A stretch of DNA of 64,000 nt, from NCBI GenBank assembly GCA_900074885.1, contig FJUW01000003.1:897273-961272 (forward strand). The letters run 5' to 3'. Below the pieces are notes generated by a model. That model did not search any database and was not told the origin of the DNA. It worked only from the letters and a program-made list of their open reading frames with translations. A program made the position numbers and the translations under genes. Numbering within the stretch: the stretch's first letter is position 1; each line of letters begins with the position of its first letter. This document shows positions 11,211-24,369 of this stretch, in pieces. This stretch comes from Rhynchosporium graminicola. Its lineage: Eukaryota > Ascomycota > Leotiomycetes > Helotiales > Ploettnerulaceae.

Positions 11211-13891
11211 ATGGCTGATGCAAAAATCGACAAAATCTTTGAGAATTGTATCTTTGGGATTGTAGTAAACAAAACATTGTCTCGCGACCAAGCTCTCGAG
11301 GTAAGTTTTCGTCATGCTCTTACCTACCAATCGCGCTGATGACAACGTAGCTTAAGGAAGTCATCGAAAGCCACTCCGGCGAGGTCGCAGATCCCGACGA
11401 AACCTTTGATATTACATATGTCACTCACATCATCTCAGCAACCAGCGACTTTCCTCAATATGCCGACTCGCGACAATACATGCTCCCAGTCATTACACCC
11501 GCATGGGTCACCCAATCACTGCTGAAGGGCAAAGACGCACCTATGCGCGCATATACTCCAGATCCCAATCATATATTTGCCGGAGTGACCATTTCTTGCG
11601 CAGACATACCTAACGGTGACAAAGATGCTATAATCGGCGCGGTTCTGGCCATGGGCGGGATGGAGACCAACAACTTGACTAGGACGACCACCCACATATG
11701 CGCCTTGACTGTGGACCATCCGAAGTGTGTATCTGCAAAAGATAAGGGCCTGAAATGTGTGATCGTACTACCTCATTGGTTTGTACATATCCTGCGAAGA
11801 TACCCCGCAAAGCTAACATTTTTCAGGTTCGATGACTGCTTGAAGCTTGGCAAGCGTATCGATGAGAAGCCGTATTTACTGCCTGATCCTGAAATCTTCT
11901 CATTGAAGCCAGAGGCCGATCTTGCTGTGCAATCATCTGCGAGTATTCATGGCGCAAGCTCCGCCCGACCTGAGTCTTTGGCGCTTGACACCGGCTCACC
12001 AGTCAGACCTCTCACAGTTTTCAAACACAAGAAGGTCATGATTTCGAAGGACCTTGAGCTTGGTAACCGAACACTTAAAGTTATCGAAGATCTCATCATG
12101 AAGGGCGGCGGAAACATGACAGCATCAGTACACAATGCCGACATGTATATTTGCCACTACCGTGAAGGACGAGAGTACATATTCGCGTCTCGTGCCCTTA
12201 TTGATGTTGGTAACCTCTCCTGGTTGTATTTTCTTATTGCCAACAATGAATGGACCTCACCTCTTAGGAGACTGCTTCATTATCCGGTACCGAAGAACGG
12301 CATACCCGGATTTGAGAATCTGCGAATTACGCTCTCGAATTATGGTGGTGAAGCACGAACCTATTTAGAGAATCTTGTCACAGCTTGTGGAGCGGAATTC
12401 ACCAAGAGCATGAAGCAGGACAACACACATCTTATTACAGCCCGGAATGGAAGTGAAAAGTGTGATGCGGCAAAAGAATGGAATATCGAGATGGTAAATC
12501 ACCTGTGGATCGAGGAAAGCTATGCAAAGTGCGCCATGCAGAAGCTGACCACCGCAAAATACATGCACTTTCCTCCAAGGACAAACTTAGGGGAAATTAT
12601 TGGCGAGACACGGTTCGAGGCAGCTATTCTGGAGGAGAAGTACTTTCCCAGAGATCCTACACCAAGCCCGGGAGATCCTCAGCCATCGATGCGTCGAGTG
12701 ATGCATGAGAAAGACCGAAATTGCAGCCCAAGGAAATCCAATGGTGATACAACAATGGGAGGTCAAAGTGGCGATGATAGCCCTGTCAAGCCTGCTCGCA
12801 AAGGACCGGCGGCGAGAAGAGCTAAATCGTTAGGAGTAGCACCTCCAGCCACTCCAGCAGCAAAGCGAAGAGCTAGTGCAGGCAAGGAAAACGACACTCC
12901 GATATCCACGGGCAGCCGAAGCGCGAAAGATAAAGCCATGTCAAGATTAAACCAGATAGCCCCAGATATTGCCTTGTACGAGAAGGAGAAAAAGCGGAAG
13001 GGCTCTGTTTGGGGAGGAGAGCGAGCTGCCAACAACTATGAAAAACTAAAGTCAACGGAACGCAGCTCAAGTCCCTTGCAGAAGAAAGCTGAAGAAGAGT
13101 TCTCTGAAGACGACGCAGTTGAGGAGGAGACTCGTAATGCTAAACGTCAAAAAACAGGCCTCCCTCCAGCTAATATTCGTCTCCTCATCACGGGATATAA
13201 AGGCTGGGTTGGTAATATTACCAAAGAGGACAGTGACAAGGTAAGCATATCCAGATATCTTCAGTCGGACAATGCTGATACCTTGTAGAAAAAGTTGAGA
13301 GACCTTGGCGTTCTGGTTATTACTGATCCTCTCAAATGCACACATCTTGCTGCTCCAGCTGTTGTTAGGACCCAGAAATTCCTTTGCGCACTTGCCACTG
13401 GACCTGTAATCGTTGATTCGAGTTATATTGACCAATGTGTTCAAACTCGCAAGCTTCCAAAAGTCGAGGACTTTTTACTGAGAGACATGGAAAACGAGAA
13501 GAGATTCGGAGTTAAATTGAAGGATGTCATTGCCAGGGCTAAAGTCAACAAACGCGGCCTTTTACGCCGTGTTCCTATTTATTGCACCCCCAAGATCGAC
13601 AACCCCACAATCTATCAGTCAATTGTGGAAGCAAATGGAGGCACTTTCGCTCCTTATCGTGGACGTCCTACGATTAAGAAAATTACTGCTGAGGAGGATG
13701 ATGGACCTGCTGAGCCGGTGTACCTGCTATCAGGTGAGCATCCGGAGGAGAGAAAGCTGTGGCCCAAATTCGAGGAGATGGCGAGAGACGGAAACATGAT
13801 CCCGAGAATCGTCCCTGTCGAGTGGCTCTTGGATGTCGCCATGGCTCAGCAGCATAAGTGGAGTGACAAGTTCTTAGTTTCAAGGAATTGA
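11211..13891 (+). CDS. brc1: Six-BRCT DNA-damage protein Brc1/Rtt107
   Basis: Scaffold protein of the DNA-damage response, 844 aa, four exons (11211-11300, 11351-11778, 11827-13240, 13289-13891). Six BRCT-like repeats can be laid out: four in the N-terminal about 470 residues (starting near CIFGIVVN, IFAGVTIS, KHKKVMIS and GFENLRIT), a basic, Ser/Pro-rich linker of about 150 residues, and a C-terminal pair (IRLLITGYKGW and RVPIYCTPKI). BRCT tryptophans are visible at PAWVTQ, HLWIEES and VEWLLD. The 4+2 arrangement is that of S. pombe Brc1 and yeast Rtt107, whose last pair reads phosphorylated histone H2A at stalled forks. The intron at 11779-11826 splits the Trp of PHWFDDC and the frame resumes cleanly. 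Confidence 0.92.
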
Positions 13892-14101
13892 TGATGAGTT
13901 CTGGACGATTTTGTGTACTTGGTACTGGTCTTCATGCAATTAGGGCTGATTCTTGTTCGATGTAATACCTTGCGTTTGGGATGAGCATGCGGCGTCTGTG
14001 TAGACATGAATTATGGAATACGTAATGGATGGATTATGCCTACCTTACCGAACCGCCCTGGAGGTGCAAATGGTTCGTTTTACCGACTTGCGAGCATGAT
14101 T

Positions 14102-14892
14102 CTAGAAGAACTTAACACCTTGTTGATCTTCCTGTCCGAACACTTGCGCCTTTCCTCGCTTGACAAGGATACCCAATGCTTTCTGTAATAGATCCGGATC
14201 CATATGATGAAAATCTGCCGATGATATCAGCATAAGTGCATTCCCCGAGTTCGGGTATAAGGATATACCTTGAGACATAGTGGCTTCGCTCTCCGTCAAT
14301 TCATACAGAGTCAATACCGTGTTCTTCTGTGCAGTCTCATCAACCTAGATCTTGAAATCAGCATTCATTATCCATTCACTATTGGATGACCCAGGGATTA
14401 AGACAATAATTCCGAACTCACCCACTCAGCAATCAACCCAGCCCACTCTTCCACATCCCTCCACCACACCCAAAACACACTTCCCTCTCCTACCCCCTTC
14501 CCCTTCCCTGCCTCAGAAATCCACTCTGCTCTCCCTTCCCTCTTCATAAACTCCACCACCTCTCTCGCATCCTCCCTACTCAATCGCTTCTTTATCGTTT
14601 TGTTGTAGAATAACTCTGACTCGAGAGCTTCCGAGAGAGAGAGTTTGAAGATTTTATAGAAGCGGCAGAAGGATAAGATTAATGAGGACCATTTCGTGAG
14701 TTGGGCGTGGTGCGTTGTGAGGTTCTTTTGCGCGGTGAAGAAAGGTGGGAAGTTGTAGTAGGAGGGGAATGGGAACGTGGTTGTGCTGGGTGCTGGGATG
14801 GAGGTTGAGTCAGGGGTTGAGTAAGAGGGGGCTATTGAAGGAGTTAGGGTCGTGGATGAGGCAGCATATGAGGGGCCGTAGTTGGATGTCAT
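14102..14892 (-). CDS. VPS25: ESCRT-II subunit Vps25
   Basis: Vps25 is the ESCRT-II subunit that contacts ESCRT-III in sorting ubiquitinated cargo at endosomes. Three exons (14422-14892, 14269-14344, 14102-14214) give 219 aa. Family marks are FPSYYNFPPFFTAQKN, a run ending LTKWSSLILSFCR, and the C-terminal winged-helix segment AQKNTVLTLYELTES followed by KALGILVKRGKAQVFG. The N-terminal 40 residues are a Ser/Thr/Pro-rich extension not present in yeast Vps25. The intron at 14215-14268 must be removed to give the standard SQDFHHMDPDLL junction; unspliced, the sequence stays open in frame as MSQGISLYPNSG. The serine-rich leader could mean a downstream start is used, but no better in-frame ATG is present. 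Confidence 0.93.
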
Positions 14893-15374
14893 CGCTGATG
14901 TATATATAGAATTGAAATCGAGTTTGGAGCCGGAGATATCAAATTATTGTTGTCGTTAAGTGCTTCGTGGTGGGGGGGTTAAACAGCATCATTATCAGCC
15001 TTGCATGTCGGCCGCACGAGGCTTGCATGACGCAAGGTTTAGACAGCGAATTCTCAAAAAAAAAGTTCTTGTTTGTGATGCGTGGGTCCAAGAAGGAGGT
15101 ATATTTTGGATCGCTTTCGTAATGATCTGCGCCCTAATTCACTTTACTTGGGTTCTCAATCTCTTCGGGCGCGGTAATTGCATTTATTCTACAAGCGAGC
15201 CGGTATTGATAATTTCAGACAATGTTGACTTCCTAAAGCTTGGTATCGAGTAGGAAGATTCACAAATCAAATTATAACAGGTTGGTGGACAAGCCCAAAA
15301 GTCCTCCCCGTACGCCAGCCAACGCCTCGCCAAATGATCTCTTTTTAAACCACATTGCCTCAAGCCTCTATGCC
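14893..15374. other. Intergenic, VPS25 promoter and CCDC174 3' flank
   Basis: No gene seen. An open frame at 14960-15253 has no recognisable content and no flanking introns that would support it. Confidence 0.4.
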
Positions 15375-16385
15375 TTATGCCTCTTTCTCTTTAACAAATC
15401 CCATATCAGCCGAGAGTCCATCCAAGAAGGAATCCGCTCGCTTCTTGGCCCTCTTATCGCCAATGATCTTCCTTCGCTCCTCAATCTCTCTTTTCCTTTT
15501 CTCTTTCTTCTGCTCTCTTTCTTTTCTGAGGTTCTCAGTCTGTTCCCGTTCCCTCCCTAGAGCCTCCATCTCTCTCATCCGAGTACCTTCATCCTTCGAG
15601 AAGCTGTAGAAGCCGACACCTTTACTCCTGATCTCCTTATCCGCTTCATAATGCGTAGCGTCAGGTGGCGTTAAACTTCTATCACGCTTCCTAGCAATAT
15701 CTTCCATTTTCTTTTCGATTTCTTCGTCAGGATTGAATGCCATGGTCTGCACTGTATCTCCATAGATAATCTTTTCAGGCATTGCAGGTCGTGCACTCAT
15801 CCGATCCAATTCTTCGGCACCCAGTATCTGACTCCTTTTCTTGCGTTCAATTCTCTCTGCTTCTGCTCGGGTTCCCCTCCTATGACGTCCATACTCGTCT
15901 TCGTAATCTACCATCTCGCCGTGTCCATCGTCGCTCTCGACTTCATCTGACGAGTCCAGATTTCCTTCCCTCTCATTGTCCGCCCATTTTCTGTCGAAGT
16001 CGATCAGACCATCTTCTCCATCCTTTGCCTCATATTCGCCTCGTTTCATCCTGGCATATATTTTGGCCTTCTCTTCCATTTTCCTCTTTGAGCGATGCAG
16101 TACATTGTCGTCGACGTCCCCAATGTCCTGCTTCCCAGTCCTCCCTCTGGATTCATCCTCTTCTAAATCCTTCGCTGCTCGTTTCTTGGCGTTCTTGTTG
16201 TGAGATGTGAAGATGTCGGATTTTGTCTTGGATGGTCGGGACCGACCAGCAGTTCGAGGCGGGGCCGTAGAGGAGATGATCGTGGACAAGCTAGATGCAA
16301 AAGCTAGACTATTGGATGAGGATAAGTCTTTCGGTTGCTTTTTAGGCGGACGGATGCCATAGAGATTCCCAGTTTCTGAAGCCAT
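15375..16385 (-). CDS. CCDC174-family coiled-coil protein
   Basis: Single-exon gene of 336 aa. It is highly charged and predicted mostly helical. The N-terminus MASETGNLYGIRPPKK and the central block GVGFYSFSKDEGTRMREMEA match the CCDC174 (DUF4078) family as I know it. In animals that family is nuclear and linked to the exon-junction complex and mRNA processing. Basic stretches (NKNAKKRAAK, RSKRKMEEK, KKEKRKREIEERRK) suit a nuclear protein, and the second half has a long coiled-coil region. The frame is open further upstream (to 16565), but I chose 16385 because MASETG starts the conserved block and the extension would fill almost all of the 230-bp gap to TRM8. Function in fungi is not established. 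Confidence 0.82.
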   Translation of the reverse strand: MASETGNLYGIRPPKKQPKDLSSSNSLAFASSLSTIISSTAPPRTAGRSRPSKTKSDIFTSHNKNAKKRAAKDLEEDESRGRTGKQDIGDVDDNVLHRSKRKMEEKAKIYARMKRGEYEAKDGEDGLIDFDRKWADNEREGNLDSSDEVESDDGHGEMVDYEDEYGRHRRGTRAEAERIERKKRSQILGAEELDRMSARPAMPEKIIYGDTVQTMAFNPDEEIEKKMEDIARKRDRSLTPPDATHYEADKEIRSKGVGFYSFSKDEGTRMREMEALGREREQTENLRKEREQKKEKRKREIEERRKIIGDKRAKKRADSFLDGLSADMGFVKEKEA

Positions 16386-16615
16386 GTTATCGCGATGGGG
16401 AGAGAATGGCGTGGAGTTAGAGCTTCGTAAGGCTGAGACAGTGGATGATTGACAGGGATACGGCGCAAAACCAGACCCACTCCTTGTAATATCAGAAAAG
16501 TTCAGCCTTCCCAACTGCGACCCCTCCACCTGATAACACAGCTGCGCAGCACTGCTTGACTCCAACCACTCTCAGTATTTTTCTTAGATCAAACACGTCT
16601 CGTATCGTGTGCATA
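16386..16615. promoter_or_regulatory. Short bidirectional promoter CCDC174/TRM8
   Basis: The two start codons point away from each other with 230 bp between them, so transcription of both genes must start within this stretch. No specific element was identified. Confidence 0.5.
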
Positions 16616-17568
<953 letters not shown>

Positions 17569-17961
17569 AAGCCGGCGCTGCATGTAGTACAATAATAAAT
17601 ATCGCAAGGTTACGTTGATCTTCAGAGTAAGGCATAGAGTAGTTGAATGTTATTAGTTGCATTGCAGTACTAATTACTGTAGAGAGTTGACTAAAGGTAT
17701 TATCTAGGAATATCCGCACGGACCATGCACGTGACTACAGTCACCTGATCCACACCAAGACCCATATCCTCGCAACAATAAATGGTTATGCCGTTGACTA
17801 TCACGGTATAGTCGTCTTGTTTATTCTAGCGCATGTGATTAAAAGGTGGGATTTACGCGAGATGAATGGCTGTGCAAGGGGGGTGCTTTACACCTTGCGG
17901 AGCTTCAAACTTGCGACCGCTCAGTCATGCTGCCCAGCGCATTCTCTCGTCAAAGCTTGTT
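17569..17961. other. Intergenic, upstream of MDM1
   Basis: No independent gene. The MDM1 frame is open back to 17866, but the added 32 residues do not look like a signal or domain, so I treat it as leader. Confidence 0.4.
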
Positions 17962-20900
17962 ATGGCCGTCAGTCGACGAGATGTGATACTAGCTGGTGTC
18001 GCAAGCTTTGTCGCATGGGGATATGCCGTTAATTGGGTTCCTACGTTACGCTGGGCCGGATACGCCTTTGTAGTTGGCCTCGTGCTCCCGGTGCTGGGCT
18101 TAATCGCATTACTGGTGCTCACATCAAGAGGGAGCAGATATGGACAGAGGAATTTTGTACGACGCCCGCCCGGGGTAGCGTTTCTGGCGACAACAAGATG
18201 GAAGAACGAGACATCCGCCCTGCGAGCACGACAAACTTACGAGAAGCAACCCCTCTACCCTGAATCTGCCACAGTGTCTGGCGCCCTGGATGGGATCTTG
18301 GAGTTGATAATAAGAGATTTCGTGAAGTCTTGGTACTCGAACATCAGCAAGAACCCAGCATTCACGAACGAGGTTGATAAGACAATCAGACTGGCTCTTG
18401 TCTGTCTACGAGAAGAGCTCTTGGCTGTTGATATTACAGAGGTGGTGACGACACGTTTTGTGCCAATTTTGACAGCACATTTCAGGGACTTTTGTGATGC
18501 AGAGAGGGCCATTAGAGGGAGGCACTTGAATCGAAGCGTAACGGAATCAGAGGAGCTGGATTTGGCTATTGCTGGAAAATACAAAGATGGGAAACTACAC
18601 CCAGCAGCATCCTTGGCATATTCGGACACGAAGCTTGTACAGCAGGACTATCTGCGGAAGTTGACAAGAGCTTTGCTACCAAGGCTATTGCCAGAACCAG
18701 TCATTGGGAGTCGAGCTGTGGGAGGTCTCATCAATGAGCTGCTTGCATGTGCTGTGCTCTCCCCAGTCATGCAATTGCTTTCCGAGCCCGATACATGGAA
18801 CCAGGTCATGGAAGGCTATGGACGGTCAATGTTGCAAGATAGATCGACAGTTCGAAAGCTTCGCGCAGCCCTTGATGAGCATGCATCTCCAGCGCCGAGG
18901 TCGAAACGGACAACACCTTTCCCACGTCTGTCTCCAGGAGACCATGAGCGAAAATTTGAGAAGTTCATACGTGCCATTCGAAAAATCAATAATCTCTCGG
19001 ATGCTCGTCGTTTCCGAAGCGAGGTTTCAAGTCAATTGAAAAAAGATGCTTTGCAAGAAGGCATAGATCCCGTGTATCTTCGGCGCTTAGATATCGGAAA
19101 GAAAATTCTGGATCAGAAAGTCCATCAACTTGCTGCAGGAGGAGAGCGGCAGCAGATGCCTTCGGGATCAGTAAGGAATGGGACTAAAGTCTCCAAGCTC
19201 GAGAATGCTTCTCTTATTGACCTCTTACATGATCCATCTGGGTTGTCTTATTTCATGGAGTACATGGATAGGCAGAGACTCATGTCTATGGTTCAGTTTT
19301 GGATTGTCGTCGATGGATTTCGCAACCCGCTGGAAGATGACGTGGCCGCGGACGATGAGATACCGACAACAATTTCTCCGTGGACTGAAGCTGATCGAAA
19401 CGACCTTGCCCAGATCAACGAGGCATATCTCTCGAAACCCGAATTGAAAGTACCGGAGACTTCGAAACTATTTGTACAAGAATTTTTGAAAGCCGGGAAA
19501 GCCGCAACCCCCCAGCAGTACTTTGTAGCCCGAAGAGCAATATTGCGAGCTCAAACCTCCGCTCTCGAGCTTATGCAGGACAAACACTTTAGGAATTTCA
19601 AGAAGTCTGACTTATTCTACAAGTGTCTCACATCGCAAGAGGCAATGAAGGACCATGGTCCTCCAGCATCTCCGGTTGCCCCTTCAAGAATCGAGTCATT
19701 ACAAATGCCAAGTCTTCCAGCTCGATCGGCCTCAGCGCAAGTATTTCCAACCAAGCCTGCGACCATACACAGGGTATCTGCAAAGTTAGTACCAAAGCGA
19801 GCCAATCTGCGTCGACAAGCTGCTTCTTCTGTAGATGTACATGCTGCAAAGGATGTGAGCGATCCAATGCCTCTGTCTCGAGGGTCAATAGACGAGGGAT
19901 CATCACCAGTATGTGATGATGAGGATTTTGATAGCGAGGCTATGGTCAACTCCGTCCACAGTCTCGACCAGGATGTCGAGAACAATGGCCCTGACAACAA
20001 CGTTGTGCAAGCTATGGAGGCAGCACTGAACGACATTATGGAAGACAAGCCTGACGTTGATGATTTACGAAAGTCTCTCTTTGGAGATGACTACCCCTTG
20101 GATTCTCCAAATCCAAGCTTGATGTCTCCGGGACGTGCGTCGACGAGAAGTTCGATTGATCACATGAGGACGGACCTTTTCGGAGGAGACACAGGCAAGG
20201 CAGATTTGTTTGGAGATAAGCTTAATCATTCAGAGAAGGCTGAGAAGCCAAGTATTGCTTCGCTAGGTCTTGTGAACACGTCCTCTCGAATCGGTGTTTT
20301 TACTGATGATGATTTATTTGGAGATGAAGAGAAGTTCATGTCTGACGAGCATGAGGATCCAGAAGACGACAGAGACAAAGATGATGATGATGAGGTTCAT
20401 GAAGCTGCGCCGGGAGATTTGGGTCTCGCTGAAGCTATCACTGCCCTTACCACAGATATCGACCGATTGATCGCCCAAGACAGAGTGGTGGACTCTCTTA
20501 CAAGAAAAGCTGAGCTGACAAACAATACTGCCGAGCTACGAATCTTGAAAAAATCTAAGGCTAGCTTGCAGCGAGAGATTCGACGTAAAGAGCTTCAACG
20601 GCAGCAGTATGTCATCCAGGAAAGCGACAATAGTCTGTATGGTCGTTCCACCATTAAGATCAAGTCTATCATGGTGGGCAAAGAGGAAGACGGAAGGGAA
20701 TACGCTGTGTATGTAGTTGAGGTCCAAAGAAAAGCTGGCGAGCAGATGCCAGCTGCTACGTGGACCATCACTCGACGTTATAGCGAGTTTCACGACCTCC
20801 ATCAACGACTCAGGATGAAGTATCCGTCAGTTCGGAACCTTGACTTTCCTCGTCGGCGGATGGTCATGAAATTACAAAGCGACTTCCTGCACAAACGGCG

Positions 20901-21775
20901 GGTAGCTCTCGAGAAGTACTTGCACGAAATCCTTCTCTTGCCAGATGTCTGCCGCAGCCGGGATCTGCGTGCCTTCCTGTCTCAGAGCGCTATAGCACCA
21001 AGTGCTGATGGACCTTATGATGGCGAAGATAAGAAAGACATCATGACCCGATTTTACAACTCCGTCACGGACGGTATGGAAGATATACTAGGAAACATCC
21101 CTGTCCTCGACCAACTCTCAGTTGCGGGTCAAAACCTCCTCTCAGCTGCCACAAGCCAGCTGATCACAATGCCAGCAGCCATCAGCGAGGATCCGATAAC
21201 AGTCGCAGAAGCCGAAGCTGAACTGAACGCCTTCGAAGATCGTGAGCTCGAACCCTTCGTTAAACCTATCTGTGACATTTTCCTCGAGGTGTTCGAACTC
21301 AACCGCGGCAATAACTGGCTTCGTGGCCGTGCTGTAGTTGTAGTTCTCCATCAACTTCTCGGCGGAACTATCGAGCGCAAGGTTCGCGAGAACCTCAAAG
21401 TTTTCGTCTCCGAGGAAGCGATTATTAGGTACATCACACTGCTCAAAGACTCCATGTGGCCAGGCGGCCAGCAGAAGAAAGACGGTAAACCTCGCACACC
21501 ACTGGAGATATCGAAGAGTCGGACTGAAGCTAGTCTTATGCTCGCTACACTTGTGCCTGATCTAGCAGCCAGCGTGGTTGGGAGAGTCAATGCGCAGGCT
21601 GCGAGTAGGAGAATATTTGCTACGTTCAACAATCCGCGGCTGAAGTATGTTTTCCTGATCCCCGTTTGGGGCGAACTCAGTACTGGCATGAATGCTGACA
21701 TTATGTAGTGCCCATCTCGCTTTCACGATGTTAGATGAGGTTATCGATGTACTATTTGGCGATGTAAGGACTTGA
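17962..21775 (+). CDS. MDM1: Sorting nexin Mdm1 (PXA-RGS-PX-nexin C)
   Basis: 1249 aa in two exons (17962-21644, 21709-21775). Order of parts: two N-terminal membrane segments (about residues 8-55), PXA domain (about 110-290), RGS-like domain (about 415-560, starting SLIDLLHDPSGLSYFMEYMD), an acidic low-complexity linker with repeated DLFGD-type motifs, a coiled coil, PX domain (about 895-1015, with the lipid-binding RRYSEFHDLHQRL) and a nexin C-terminal domain (about 1090-1215). Mdm1 in yeast is an ER membrane tether at nucleus-vacuole contact sites that affects lipid metabolism. A small last exon gives the end NAHLAFTMLDEVIDVLFGDV. An upstream in-frame ATG at 17866 exists, but the methionine at 17962 starts directly before the membrane segment. 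Confidence 0.93.
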
Positions 21776-22920
21776 TGGGTTATGCGTCGCGTATGAATTA
21801 GCATCGGCGTCGGCGCCGGCGTTTATGGAGGGACTGTGCTGGAGACATCTATGCATTTAAAGGAGTTATTGGGTCTAAGGAGCTTAAATTGGGTTTCAAC
21901 CAGATAGCAGGAAAGAGTCCGAAGTTGCTCTTTCATTATTATGTAGATACAGAAGTCTCGGTACATACAATACAGCACATCGATATATCTAATGCCAGGC
22001 TTTGCAGCATCGAGCTATGTCATGTCATAAAACCACTTATCGGTGAAACCTTTCGAAAACGAAGCTCAATTAACCACAGCATCTAGAAAGCGATCATATA
22101 TGAATCCGTACTGATATCCAGGAAACGAGAAGACCATCCCTTCCAAGGCCTACATGTGTCTGAGCAAGCATATCGGCGCTACCTCCGAAGCCAAATTCGT
22201 AATCAGTGTGTTATGCCTCGACACTTTACCAAATACAGTGCGTTAGTCAGACTAAGGGATGGTGTATCTCATGACGACCTCATCGTCAACAGAATTTGTA
22301 ATCCATTTCTGGTGTCCATCACGTCACTGGAAACGAGGGTCGCCCAATTTGCGTCTGGTGAAGCTACTATTCAAGTCCTGAGGTAGCTTCATCACTTCTT
22401 GAACCAGGAGGATCCACTTCTTTAATCTAAATATTGACTTTGATATCTGTATCAGTATTGCTCTGTGACTTGATTAATCAGTAAAGCACATGTCTAGGAA
22501 CGATTTATGACATGTGAGAATTTTGTTTAGCAAAGTCCTATATTATCACGTGGCTCTTGATTATCTTTGAACATAAGTCACGGATGAGTACTGGGATTTC
22601 AATTCTGTCAATCATTTTTGCATTTGTAGGATGAGGTCAATGCTCAATAACAGACGCCACATTGAATGAGTAGAGTGTGTGTCGGCAAACACGATACAGA
22701 AGAAATCCTCCTGGCAAAGCAAAATCGCGCAGAACAGTTGAACTCCCTTGCCGTTGAAAATACAAATGATGAGGCCCTCAAACCCAGATGTCGAAACATG
22801 CGTTTCCCAAGCACTCGATTTGGCAGGTCACTCACTCGTGTTCATGATCCATCGAACCATCGCTTTGAAGCTTTGGACAGAATGAGCAGAGTATAGTAGA
22901 TCTAGCCTCGCAACCAAGCT
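21776..22920. other. Intergenic region, 1.1 kb
   Basis: 3' flanks of two convergent genes plus about 1 kb without recognisable coding content. Short open frames at 21889-22086, 22156-22386 and 22666-22896 have no family resemblance. I see no repeat. Confidence 0.4.
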
Positions 22921-24369
22921 CTAGTCTTCCTCATCGGCGACCTCGTCGTGTTTGCGCTTTCGAGCTGAGGCTGGATTGGTCGGAGCTCGCTTTGTGGGCG
23001 GGGGATTTCTCTTCTTTCCTGATTTGACGGGGGTTTCCTCAGAAGCTTCACGTTGAGCGACTGGAGCTTGCTTCGTAGCCAAGTTGCTTCCTGAACCACT
23101 GGAAGATCCTTTGGAAGCTTGAGGTTGCATGAATGGAGCTTGCTTCGGAGCCATGTTGCTTCCTGGACCACTGAGATATCCTTTGGAAGCTTGAGGCTGC
23201 ATGACTGGAGCTTGCTTCGGAGCCATGTTGCTTCCTGAACCACTGACATGTCCTCTCAAAGCTTGAGCTTGCATGACTTGAGCTTGCTTCGGACCCATGC
23301 TGTAAGACTGCTGTGCTGAATTACCAACCTTCGAACCTTCGTTTTGGGAGACTCTAGCTTGCTCCGGGGCCATGTTGCTTCCTGAAACAATGGGATATCT
23401 TCTCAAAGCTGGAGCTTGCATGACTGGAGCTTGCATCGGACCCATGTTTCTTCTCTCCTGTCCCGAACCACCAAAGAGTCCCCTGGAGGCTTGCGCCTTG
23501 AAAGCCATGAGAGAAAGCGGCTGCGGACCATCCCAACTGTGACCAAAGTGATCGCACCAGTAGTTCCACAAGTTTGACTCCAGGTTCTCCATGAACGGCG
23601 AATAAGCTGTGGTGAGCTCCTTTCTGTACGCCTCCTTGACCCTAGCCTCGTGAACTATGAGAAGCTGCGCGAGAGACATTTCGTGACCTGTAACGTCGTC
23701 GGTGACCTTGGTACACCACGCAGTGTATGTGACACCTGGAGGTGGCAAATCATCTGGGACTTGGCCAGCTCGTTGCTCCAAGAACTTGTATTCAGCTTCG
23801 GTACGGACGTCCACGGCGATGAAGTCGTCACTCGTATAGTATGCAAGGAAATCAAGGACCAGAGGACCCTCTCTCCGCTTTGAAGCGTAGTATTGGGTCT
23901 CCTTTGCGTAGGCCTTGAGGAAGATACCACAAGCAATAGCACCGCCATCCTTAAATGCGCCTTCTTGTACAGAATCGGCCCAGAGCCAGAACCTGTTAGC
24001 TGTGTGATGGCATTTGAGAATACATCCGAATTTCAACTCTACTTTCTCGCGCCATCCGGTCGTCAAGTAAGTAAAATCCCTAGGGTGAAATGCGACATTA
24101 TCAAAAGGAAGTTTCTTTTCTAGTAGCATTCTTGGTTGAGGAGCTTCAGCTGAAGAAGGATTATCAGGCGTCGCCTCTTTGCTGACAAGTAGCTTATCAT
24201 CATTTCGACTCTTTATCTGCATAAAGAATATTTATTAGCAGCGGTATCTTTAAAGGATAAGAAAGATGTAAATTAAGTAATATACAAGAGGAAGTTTCAA
24301 GTATTTATCTAGCGTACTTACATCTTCAGCAGCAGGTAGCTCTTGGTCTTTCAATTGATCGTCCGTCAT
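22921..24369 (-). CDS. Unrecognised protein with 24-residue repeats and basic C-terminus
   Basis: I do not recognise this protein. Two exons (24322-24369 and 22921-24216) encode 447 aa, starting MTDDQLKDQELPAAED. The first about 235 residues look globular, with many aromatic residues and motifs such as TYLTTGWREKVELKFG and NLWNYWCDHFGHSWDG. After this come about six imperfect 24-residue repeats with the core SGSGSNMAPKQAPVMQPQAS. The tail is basic and ends KRKHDEVADEED, and with KKRNPPPTKR it would suit a nuclear protein. The intron has clean GTAAGT..CAG borders. It lies in a sparse, more A+T-rich stretch between MDM1 and the glutathione S-transferase, which suggests a lineage-specific gene. 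Function is unknown. Confidence 0.7.
23032..23470 (-). repeat. 72-bp coding tandem repeat, about six units
   Basis: Degenerate units of 72 bp (24 codons; one unit is about 25) inside the unrecognised gene. Three units at the 3' side (23032-23247) are closest to each other. Each unit carries a core like GSNMAPKQAP followed by Gln/Ala-rich residues. The more N-terminal units have drifted and include a changed core (YSMGPKQAQ). Confidence 0.75.

Noticed and set aside
16386..16565. N-terminal extension of the CCDC174-like frame to 16565
   Set aside because: It would fill most of the 230-bp divergent promoter with TRM8, and the family-conserved start is MASETG at 16385.
17866..17961. Upstream start for MDM1
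   Set aside because: The 32 added residues have no signal or domain, and the methionine at 17962 sits directly before the membrane segment as expected.
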